Positions 1 to 11,500 of a stretch of DNA of 64,000 bases are shown here, in pieces (position 1 is the first letter of the stretch; each line of letters starts with the position of its first letter). This DNA is from Alviniconcha marisindica. Lineage: Eukaryota > Mollusca > Gastropoda > Provannidae. Location: positions 77,001-141,000 of the forward strand of contig JABMCL010003732.1 of NCBI GenBank assembly GCA_018857735.1, read 5' to 3'. The notes under the pieces are model-generated. The model saw only the letters and a list, made by a program, of their open reading frames with translations, made no database searches and was not told the DNA's origin. The translations under genes and the position numbers were made by a program.

Positions 1-515
1 AGTCTTAATGGTGCGTGTATGGGGGTCACAAGCATGACAGTCTTAATGGTGCATGTATCGGCCCATGGGGGTCACAAGCATGACAGTAGTAATGGTGCGT
101 GTATGGGGGTCACAAGCATGACAGTAGTAATGGTGAGTGTATGGGGGTCACAAGCATGACAGTAGTAATGGTGCGTGTATGGGGGTCACAAGCATGACAG
201 TAGTAATAGTGAGTGTATGGGGGTCACAAGCATGACAGTAGTAATGGTGCGTGTATGGGGGTCACAAGCATGACAGTAGTAATAGTGAGTGTATGGGGGT
301 ACAAGCATGACAGTATAATGGTGCATGTATGGGGGTTCAAGCATGACAGTAGTAATGGTGCATTATGGGGGTCACAAGCATGACAGTAGTAATGGTGAGT
401 GTATGGGGGTCAGAAACATGACAGTAGTAATGGTGCGTGCATGGGGGTCAGAAACATGACAGTAGTAATGGTGGTGATGGGGGTCGAACATGACGAGTAA
501 TGGTGCGTGCATTGG
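1..515. repeat. Minisatellite, ~38-bp unit, ~13 copies
   Basis: Tandem array with core GGGGGTCACAAGCATGACAG and small variants. It lies upstream of the first visible CNK exon, presumably inside a CNK intron, because the gene must continue 5' of the window. Later copies are more diverged. Confidence 0.9.
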
Positions 516-589
516 CGGGAATGTTAGCTAACTTATTGATTGTTGGCACTTTCTAATTGTTTTAAATTGATCATTGTTCATCTTCATGA

Positions 590-960
590 TTGATTAGTCA
601 TTGTTCATCTTCACCTATTATTATCATTGTTATCTTCACTGCTGATACTTATATCATTGTTCATCTTCACCGCTGATTATTATCATTGTTCATCTTCACC
701 GCTGATTACTATCATTGTTCATCTTCACCACTGATTATTATCATTGTTATCTTCACTGCTGATGACTATCATTGTTCATCTTCACTGCTGATGACTATTA
801 TTGTTCATCTTCACCACTGATTATTATCATTGTTCATCTTCACCGCTGATTACTATCATTGTTCATCTTCACCACTAATTATTATCATTGTTATCTTCAC
901 TGCTGATGACTATTATTGTTCATCTTCACCGCTGATTATTATCATTGTTATCTTGACCGC
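590..960. repeat. Minisatellite, ~29-bp unit, ~13 copies, reaching the exon 1 acceptor
   Basis: Units built on ATTGTTCATCTTCACCGCTG. The pyrimidine-rich unit runs straight into the 3' splice site at 964-965, so the polypyrimidine tract of that acceptor is itself the last, slightly altered repeat copy. Confidence 0.85.
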
Positions 961-965
961 CACAG

Positions 966-1179
966 GCCATCAACCCAGCAGAGCGCGACACAGCCCTGGC
1001 TATGCTAGCCGCCTCGGAGAGCAGCCTTAGGGGCAGGATGGTGGAGGGGGGCCGGGAGGAAGGGGCAGCCAAGGAAGAGGGCGCCAGCATGCCCAGAAAA
1101 AGCAGCAGTGAGAACAGCAGTGGTCACAAAGGGCCGTCAGAGTGTGAGATGGAAGACTCTGTGTTCTCAGACAAAGAAG
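966..1179 (+). CDS. cnk: CNK exon 1 of the window (acidic/Ser-rich linker)
   Basis: Acceptor CCGCCACAG at 957-965 and donor GTGAGG at 1180. Read in phase 0 it gives 71 codons starting AINPAERDTALAMLAAS and ending MEDSVFSDKE, and it leaves in phase 1. 'DSVFSD' also occurs in vertebrate CNK2. The sequence is low-complexity linker with no domain. The ATG at 1002 is internal and is not a start. Confidence 0.72.
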
Positions 1180-4100
1180 GTGAGGCAGGAGCCTGTGGAT
1201 GGTCGGCTGGTCGGCTGCGCTGTCAATCCAGTGGATGCAACAGGGGGAGGGCTGTCTGTTTCATGTCCACTGTACACTGGATGCAACAGGGGGAGGGCTG
1301 TCTCTTTCACGTCCACTGTACACTGGATGCAACAGGGGGAAGGGCTGTCTCACGTCCACTGTACACTGGATGCAACAGGGGGAGGGCTGTCTCTTTCACG
1401 TCCACTGTACACTGGATGCAACAGGGGGAAGGGCTGTCTCACGTCCACTGTACACTGGATGCAACAGGGGGAGGACTGTCTCACGTCCACTGTACACTGG
1501 ATGCAACAGGGGGAGGGCTGTCTCTTTCACATCCACTGTACACTGGATGCAACAGGGGGAGGACTGTCTCACATCCACTGTACACTGGATGCAACAGGGG
1601 GAGGGCTGTCTCTTTCACATCCACTGTACACTGGATGCAACAGGGGGAGGGCTGTCTCTTTCATGTCCACTGTACACTGGATGCAACAGGGGGAAGGGCT
1701 GTCTCACGTCCACTGTACACTGGATGCAACAGGGGGAGGACTGTCTCACGTCCACTGTACACTGGATGCAACAGGGGGAGGGCTGTCTCTTTCACATCCA
1801 CTGTACACTGGATGCAACAGGGGGAGGGCTGTCTCTTTCACGTCCACTGTACACTGGATGCAACAGGGGGAAGTGCTGTCTCTTTCACGTCCACTGTACA
1901 CTGGATGCAACAGGGGGAGGCTGTCTCACGTCCACTGTACACTGGATGCAACAGGGGGAAGTGCTGTCTCTTTCATGTCCACTGTACACTGGATGCAACA
2001 GGGGGAAGTGCTGTCTCTTTCACTTCCACTGTACAGACTGCTCAGTGCCTGTCTTTATTTTGTGTGTGTACTGTGATTGTTGTGCATGTTAAGGATTCCA
2101 TTGTTGTTGATGGTTGACAGACCTTGTTGTTGACTGTTGACAGACATCGTTGTTGACTGTTGACAGACATTGTTGTTGACTGTTGACAGACAAGGAACAG
2201 CAGAGGTCCAACAAGTGGGTGGTGAGTGTGAAGCAGCAGGAGTTCCGGGTGACCAAGCCTACCCCTATGCTGCTGGAGCCAACAGCTCACGTGGACAGCC
2301 CACCCAAAGCGTTGCTGAGAAAGACTTCTTCCTCTTCCTCTTCTGCTTCCTCCTCCACCCTCATCAACTCCCCCCCCTCCACGTCCAAAGCCAGAGCCCA
2401 GGACGGTGGCCCCAGCTGCTCCAGTCCTGCCGCCTCCGCCAGGAACCAGTCTCCCACCTGCAGACCCCTCCCCCCCTCCGGCAGGCCCCCCTCCCCTCGC
2501 ACCGCACCGCCAAAACGCAAAAAGTCCTCCAACGCTTCATTGACCAGGGAGAGTGTTCAGAGTGCTGGCGTAAAGTCAAAAGTGGCTTGTGAAACGGGGC
2601 GGGAGACAAACGTGTCTGAACCTTCAGTGGTGGTCAGACCCACACCTGTCGCGGCGCCTGCCTTCATGCAGGCGGGCCTGGCACCATCGTCAGGCACTGC
2701 CAAAGTCACGAAAGGAACCGGATCAGCAGCCGCAGCAGCCTTGGAATTTCGGGCAGACTCTTCGCCGGCTGAGCACAGTCGGTCAGAAGTGGCGGCATCA
2801 GATGGCAAGGGAGGTCAAGCATCAACATGCAGTCAGTCTGACTGCCAGCTGGTCGGAGTGGAGAAGTCTGTGGGGTCAGAGAAGTCTGGTGCCAGTGTCA
2901 GAGTGCAGAGGTCTGTGGGGTCACTGGAGACTGGTGCCAGTGTCAGAGTGCAGAGGTCTGTGGGGTCACTGGAGACTGGTGCCAGTGTCAGAGTGGGGAG
3001 GTCTGTGGGGTCAGAGAAGTCTGGTGCCAGTGTCAGAGTGGAGAGGTCTGTGGGGTCAGAGAAGTCTGGTGCCAGTGTGAAGAGACCAACAGGAGCAGAC
3101 AGGACTGATGTGAATGTGCAGAGACCAGCACTGGAAGTGGAAGACAGAAGCAGTGTGGCTGATGAACAGTCAAATGTTGCAGACAAGACTAGTGCGGATG
3201 GTGAGAGGTCAACAGGTGCGGACAAGACTAGTGCGGATGGTGAGAGGTCAACAGGTGTGGACAAGACTAGTGCGGATGGTGAGAGGTCAACAGGTGCGGA
3301 TATGACCACGCCTCTATCGTTGGAGGCCACCAGAGACCACCAAGATCACCGCCGACCATCTGTGCAGCAAGCCATCCACGCAGAGGTTGCCACGGATACG
3401 CAGCACAGGGACATCCCCCAGCTGATGAAGGTGAAAAAGCTGCACACCCCCAGCGCCACTGACGTAAGTGCCTCACTTTTTAATACAGAGCTTACCCCAA
3501 CTTTGATGTAAAACAGCTCCTTTGACAATGAAGACAACTGTGATGTAAAACAGCTCCTTTGACAATGAAGACAACTGTGATGTAAAACAGCTCCTTTGAC
3601 AATGAAGACAACTGTGCAGGCCCTGATGTGTGTTGTTGACATGAGTCAGATCTGTTGCAGGCCCTGATGTAGACATGAGTCAGAACTGTTGCAGGCCCTG
3701 ATGTAGACATGAGTCAGAACTGTTGCAGGCCCTGTTGTGTGTTGACATGAGTCATCTGTTGCAGGCCCTGATGTTGACATGAGTCAGAACTGTTGCAGGC
3801 CCTGATGTTGACATGAGTCAGAACTGTTGCAGGCCCTGATGTTGACATGAGTCAGAACTGTTGCAGGCCCTGTTGTGTGTTGACATGAGTCATCTGTTGC
3901 AGGCCCTGATGTTGACATGAGTCAGAACTGTTGCAGGCCCTGATGTTGACATGAGTCAGAACTGTTGCAGGCCCTGTTGTTGACATGAGTCAGAACTGTT
4001 GCAGGCCCTGATGTTGACATGAGTCAGAACTGTTGCAGGCCCTGTTGTGTGTTGACATGAGTCATCTGTTGCAGGCTCTGATGTTGACATGAGTCAGAAC

Positions 4101-5540
4101 TGTTGCAGGCCCTGATGTTGACATGAGTCAGAACTGTTGCAGGCCCTGTTGTTGACATGAGTCAGAACTGTTGCAGGCCCTGTTGTTGACATGAGTCAGA
4201 ACTGTTGCAGGCCCCTGTTGTTGATGTGTCAGATCTGTTGCAGGCCCCTGTTGTTGACGTGTCAGATCTGTTGCAGGCCCCTGTTGTTGACATGTCAGAT
4301 CTGTTGCAGGCCCCTGTTGTTGACATGTCAGATCTGTTGCAGGCCCCTGTTGTTGAAGTGTCGTGTCAGATCAGTTGCAGGCCCCTGTTGTTGATGTGTC
4401 AGATCTGTTGCAGGCCCCTGTTGTTGATGTGTCAGATCTGTTGCAGGCCCCTGTTGTTGACGTGTCAGATCTGTTACAGGCCCCTGTTGTTGATGTGTCA
4501 GATCTGTTGCAGGCCCCTGTTGTTGACGTGTCAGATCTGTTGCAGGCCCCTGTTGTTGACGTGTCAGATCTGTTGCAGGCCCCTGTTGTTGACGTGTCAG
4601 ATCTGTTGCAGGCCCCTGTTGTTGACGTGTCAGATCTGTTGCAGGCCCCTGTTGTTGACGTGTCAGATCTGTTGCAGGCCCCTGTTGTTGACGTGTCAGA
4701 TCTGTTGCAGGCCCCTGTTGTTGATGTGTCAGATCTGTTGCAGGCCCCTGTTGTTGATGTGTCAGATCTGTTGCAGGCCCCTGTTGTTGACGGGTCAGAT
4801 CTGTTGCAGGCCCCTGTTAGTGTGAGCGAGTTGTGGGAAGCCCCCAGAGAGAAGGAGGGTGGAGATGGTGTGAGGCAGAAGAAGAGGGTGGAGTTCTCCC
4901 CTGACTCCAAGGAGAGCAGTCCGCCTCACCAAGTCAGGTCAGTGCTCTGTCACCAAGTCAGGTCAGTGCTCTGTCACCAAGTCAGGTCAGTGCTCTGTCA
5001 CCAAGTCAGGTACGTCAGTGCTCTGTCACAAAGTCAGGTCAGTGCTTGTCACGAAGTCAGGTACATCAGTGCTCTGTCACAAAGTCAGGTCAGTGCTCTG
5101 TCACAAAGTCAGGTCAGTGCTCTGGCACGAAGTCAGGTCAGTGCACAGAGCGCTCATCAGTGGCTTCCTTTCTTCCGCTCGCTGCCGTCAAAAACAGTAA
5201 CGGTCATCAAGTTGATGAATGGCATGCACAGTACCTGTCTGCCTTTGTTGACAAACACCTTGATTATTCCCTCGGCGCTATAATGTTAACATAAATGCAA
5301 TTACTTATTTTTTAAATTCTGAAACAAGAATGACTGCTAACATTCTAAACAAAGATACCAACAAATAATGATAATATACATTTGTCATGCGCTCATCAAA
5401 GCCCTGAGTGCGCACATGATACATATTAACCTAAATACACGATTCTATACACATGCAGAGCACGATCCTACCAAAACAATTTACATAAGGTATTATGTGG
5501 ACACACACACACACACATGCATGTACACACACACATGCAT

Positions 5541-5599
<59 letters not shown>

Positions 5600-8500
5600 G
5601 ACTAGCAGAAACTGGGTATTGATATTAGTTGGTGGTTAAAAGGTTAAAAAGAATGCTATCTATTTTGACAAAACACAACATGTGAATTTTGGGGGTAATC
5701 CCCCTTTTTAAGCTACAAAACAACACTTAAACAACAGTTAAACAGTGAAAAATGAGATGTAGGAGACTTATTTGCTTTTGACAAAAGAAACAACAACAAC
5801 AAAAGTGAGAGAGAGAGATGATGATGATGATGGTGATGATGATGATGGTGATGATGGTGATGATGATGGTGGTGATGGTGGTGATGATGCTGTTGCCATG
5901 GTTTCAGTTACACCCACATTGTGGTGGGAGGGGTGGTGCAGAAGATTCCAGTGGAGATCACACACAGCACTGACACAGAAGTAAGTTCTCACATGCTGTG
6001 CATCTGTCCTTCATGTATGTTTTAACTTTGAGTTTGAAAGAGATGTGGCTTTGATGGAGTCTGTCAAGTATATGGCTTAGTGCCAAAAGGTGCGCAAGAA
6101 AAGAGGACAGAGGTACTAGAAAAATAAAGTTGACAGGATGTGAGGAGTAATGCATTTTTGAATGAACACATGTGAAGTCATCCACCAGTGAAGGGAGAAG
6201 GCAGTGCTGCTCTTCGTTCCTGAGAAATTTGACTTTCAATGTGATTTGTAACAAGATGTTGAACATTACACATTACAACAAGCCCACATCACTGTGCTGC
6301 TAATCATGCAGTTAACTGTGAAAACCCAACTGATCTTACAAGATGTGATCCACATGAGTATTACCAAGTAAACTGTTGTTGTTCTGTGTCACACAGAACA
6401 GCATGCTACGCATAGTTTGTTGCAATAGATAACGTTCAACATACAGCCAATCTCGAACATTTTTAAATGAATAAAAAGCAACACATTTTGACACATAAAC
6501 AGTTATTCTTTAATAGAACAATATGTGACAATGAAGATTTGATGATTTTTTTCCCCTCATATTTAAGCTTTCTTGACATAAACAGCAAATGCTGTAAGAA
6601 AAATGTCAAACATTACTATTTCAACAAGATGTACAAAGCTGTTTGTTTCTTGATGAAAATGATAAATCAGTAACTTTTATTACTGTAAAGTATAAAGACA
6701 TAACTATTTCCATGTGAACAGTTTTTGCTGCATTAATTTTGTTGTAGTGGATAACATAATGTTAATGAGACAACATGGTACTTTGTTTTTCATGACAAAA
6801 TAAATACTACTTATTATTTAACAAATAAGTAAGTGTTTTGTAAGAGAAAATGGAGCAAGTAAGAGTGAGTGCAACTTTTGCTGCTTTTGGGTGTCACAGG
6901 AAAACACACATGCAACTTGTCATCCATGCGTTTCTTGGTCATGTTGACTCGGGTGCCTAGGACAAAAATAGTTGAACAGTTAACTTAAAAGTGAAAGAAT
7001 TAATAATAATAAAAGAAAAAATTGTAATAAATATTACTAAAAAAATCACAGCCAAAGAATAATGCTATTAAGATCGGCATATTACATTTTTAGAACTCTG
7101 GAAGGCAGACAGGCATGGTCACTATAATTATGTCGAACGTTATTATTCCACAGCTCGTGTTGTAATCGTAATGTTCAACATCTAACTTGACGACTTTAAC
7201 CTGCGTAAATTCGAATTGTCTACCATATATGATGATTTGTTTGAAGACGTAGTTTGTAAACAAAACGAACTGCGTTAAGCGCAAGCAAAAAATGTAAAGA
7301 GTACGATCAGAATATATTGTTTATAACCAATCTGCTGTCGCACATTACGATTTCAACACGCACTCACGTTGTAAGAAACTCGGTGAAAACAAATTTTCAA
7401 AAGCATCTGAACAAACTTTAGATCGACAGCAACAAAAACTCACTCTGTATGCTAACATTCCGATACTTTTAAAAGATTCGGCATATACCAATATAAATAT
7501 CATCGTATAGCCAGAAGATTTGACTAAATCTCCGATGAACGTTCAAATAAAGTTGAACGTTACGGTCTTCAAAAATATTACCACACACCTTTCGCATATC
7601 AGAACGTCTCTTCCATGCGGCCATGTGCTAAAAGCAAATAACCCGGATGTGTAACATGGCTGACCGGAAATAGTGCAAATCCGCGAAAACTTTATTTTTT
7701 CCTTTTGCTTGTTTAATCTAATACATTGTTGAATGTTATTTATTGCAACAATTTTATGAAGAATGGCAAAATATATTTTAAAAACTACCAGACATTTGGC
7801 AGTAAAATAAAACATTGGCGCCTGATGCAGTGATGTACCACAGTGACTGGAGTAAAGTTTCGACGAAAGAGAAAGTCTGTTCTTCACTAGATTGTCTGTG
7901 GATGCTGGTCATGAAACATTTCAACACACATAACGTTCGACCGAGGGATATTTCGGAGCCTCTAACTCCAAAAACAAAACTTAGTGATAATCGATTTTAT
8001 ATGCACTGTGTAAAGCGATATCTCCTCTGTGCAAATCGGTGACTGAGGTAATGTTTTGATTCATCATGTACGTGAATGAAACATCGAAAGCACTCACCGT
8101 GAGCGTGTCCGTTTTCAGGGGTCGAATTTCGTGGTGCTTTTCACTTTCAAAAAATAATATTTCTCCAGCTGCTCCAGATTTGGAGCTCATATTGTTTCCA
8201 CTGTGATACTGACCAATTATGAACGCACACACAAAGCAACAACAAGACAGAATGTTTGAAACAGATTTTATTGACATTCAAAAATCGGACCCCCCATTTG
8301 CACACCTTTTGGCATTAAGTCATATATATATCTACTTTTTGTTCACTTACACACCACCTGGTAGGTGCCATAGGTAGCTGAGGTCTTTATGGCTGTGTTC
8401 ACATGCACACCAGTTGGTAGATACCATGGGCAGCTGAGGTCTCTGTGGCAGTGTTCACGTGCACACCGGTTGGTAGATACCATGGGCAGCTGAGGTGTCT

Positions 8501-11500
8501 GTGGCAGTGTTCACATGCACACTGGTTGGTAGATACCATTGGTAGCTGAGGTCTGTGGCAGTTTTCACGTGCACACCGGTTGGTAGATACTATGGGCAGC
8601 TGAGGTCTCTGTGGCAGTGTTCACGTGCACACCGGTTGGTAGATACCATGGGCAGCTGAGGTCTCTGTGGCAGTGTTCACGTGCACACCGGTTGGTAGAT
8701 ACCATGGGCAGCTGAGGTCTCTGTGGCAGTGTTCACGTGCACACCGGTTGGTAGATACCATGGGCAGCTGAGGTCTCTGTGGCAGTGTTCACGTGCACAC
8801 CGGTTGGTAGATACCATGGGCAGCTGAGGTCTCTGTGGCAGTGTTCATGTGCACACCGGTTGGTAGATACCATAGGCAGCTGAGGTCTCTGTGGCAGTGT
8901 TCACGTGCACACCGGTTGGTAGATACCATGGGCAGCTGAGGTCTCTGTGGCAGTGTTCACATGCACACCGGTTGGTAGATACCATAGGGCAGCTGAGGTC
9001 TCTGTGGCAGTGTTCACGTGCACACCGGTTGGTAGATACCATGGGCAGCTGAGGTCTCTGTGGCAGTGTTCACATGCACACCGGTTGGTAGATACCATGG
9101 GCAGCTGAGGTCTGTTGCTGTGCCTTGCTGTTTGTGTGTGACATCCATTGGCTGCTGCTGGTCCCATTTATGTCTTGTTTCTGCCAAAGGTCATTACATT
9201 CAAACACTCACAAAGTGTTCAAAGAAAGCCTCTTTTTTTATACTCATACATTGCAAGACAAGGTACAAATTTTCAGCGTAAACCAACTTTTTCAAGCAGC
9301 AAACAAATATTCAACAAGCAAATGATGACCTCGCTTTCATTTGGTTCCTGATTTGCCAGGGTGGGACCAAGGTGATTATAGTCCTTTGTTAACATCTTCA
9401 GATGTACAGTGTTAACATCAGCAGGTGTACATTGTTGGCATCAGTGTGTGTGTGCATTGTTAATGTCAGTACATGTACATTGTTAAGATCAGCATGTGTA
9501 CATTGTTAACACCATCAGGTGTACATTGTTAACACCATCAGGTGTACATTGTTAACACCATCATGTGCACATTGTTAACCCCATCAGGAGGACATTGTTA
9601 ACATCATCAGGTGTACATTGTTAACATCATCAGGTGTACATTGTTGTTTTTCTGTAGACGTTAAGCACCATGCTTACTTTACTTACTCTGTACACTGTTA
9701 GCATCAGCAGGTGTAGAATTCTTTCTCTTGTAACGTGATTCATCCTGAAACTGATTCAGTCAGTGACACAGTGCTATAGAAATCTTGATTTATTATTGTT
9801 GTTGTTGTTATTATAATCCGTAGAACAAGTGTACAGGGAGAAATATCTGTTATGTGGAAATCAGCTTGTAAATTTGCTTAATCATTTGCTGGGTCCTGTG
9901 CCGTCAGACAGAGCTGACTTCCTCAGTTGGCAGTTGGTGAGTTAGTGTAAGGACAGAGTTAACCCCGCAGCCACTAATGTGCTGTCTCTGCTTTCAGTCG
10001 CCACCAGTGAGGATGCGGCAGAAACCTGGCAGCAGGCGGCTAGGTGAGTGGGAGACTGACGTCACAGTCACAAACAGCGCAACTTGTGTGCAGTATCTCA
10101 CCTTGCGTGCAGTATCCAACCTTGTGTGCAGTATCCGACCTTGTGTGCAGTATCTGACTTTGTGTGCAGTATCTGACCTTGTGTGCAGTATCCAACCTTG
10201 TGTGCAGTATCCAACCTTGCGTGCAGTATCTGACCTTGCGTGCAGTATCCAACCTTGTGTGCAGTATCTGACTTTGCTTGCAGTATCCAACCTTGTGTGC
10301 AGTATCCAACCTTGCATGCAGTATCCAACCCTGTGTGCAGTATCTGACCTTGTGTGCAGTATCTGACCTTGCATGCAGTATCCAACCTTGCATGCAGTAT
10401 CTGACCTTGCGTGCAGTATCTGACCTTGCATGCAGTATCTGACCTTGTGTGCAGTATCCAACCTTGCAATTGCATGCAGTATCTGACCTTGCGTGCAGTA
10501 TCTGACCTTGTGTGCAGTATCTAACCTTGCGTGCAGTATCTGACCTTGCATGCAGTATCCAACCTTGCGTGCAGTATCCAACCTTGCATGCAGTATCTGA
10601 CCTTGCGTGCAGTATCTGACCTTGCATGCAATATCTGACCTTGCGTGCAGTATCTGACCTTGCATGCAGTATCTGACCTTGTGTGCAGTATCCAACCTTG
10701 CATGCAGTATCTGACCTTGCGTGTAGTATCTGACCTTGCATGTGTGCAGTATCCAACCTTGTGTGCAGTATCTGACCTTGCGTGCAGCATCTGACCTTGC
10801 GTGCAGTAGTGAACCTTGTGTGCATTATCTGACCTTGGGTGCAGTATCTGACCTTGGGTGCAATATCCAACTATATTGCAAGCCATCTTTCAGTTGAGAC
10901 CACCTTGCAAGCCCCTATGGTGACAGATGCAGCGAGTGAAATCTCCTCTTGCAAACTGCACAATCTCGTATTGTACACTGATGGCTCCCTCACCAAACAC
11001 CGGTCAGGTGGGGCTTCACTGTCAAGCAGGGTGCGGTCACCATTCACAAAGGTAGTGCAGTCTGTACTGTTACACCCTCCAGTCTGAACAGAAGGAGGCT
11101 CTCCTGCGGAGGATGACAAACAAAGGAGTTAATTAGAGCTTGAAAGGCCTCACACAAACAACAACAACAATCTGAGCTGCCTGCAGTAACTCTCGCCTGG
11201 CCTGCGAGTATACACAAGGTCTTTAACCCCTTCACTGCCAGGCTTTGTGCACGCCATATGCTGAGAAAATGTTGAGCAGTTTAATTACCTACACTCTTTT
11301 GTTTTGTAGTTCTCTCAGTTTAAGGAATATCATCATAAAATTGCACATGATATTTGGGCATACATTATACTACAACCCTGGTTGGGAAAAACAGAAGTAT
11401 AATTTATATCAACACTGTCAAAAATAAATAAAGATCACTACTTTCATTCTCCGAGGGAGCATGAGAGTCCTTCTTCATTCACCACATTATTTTGGAAAAA

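Noticed and set aside
1002..1004. ATG as the CNK start codon
   Set aside because: The frame is open upstream to a good acceptor at 965, and CNK has large N-terminal domains that must lie 5' of this exon.
4201..4822. CRISPR-like regular 33-bp repeats
   Set aside because: The units are contiguous with no unique spacers, in a eukaryotic gene. It is a minisatellite.
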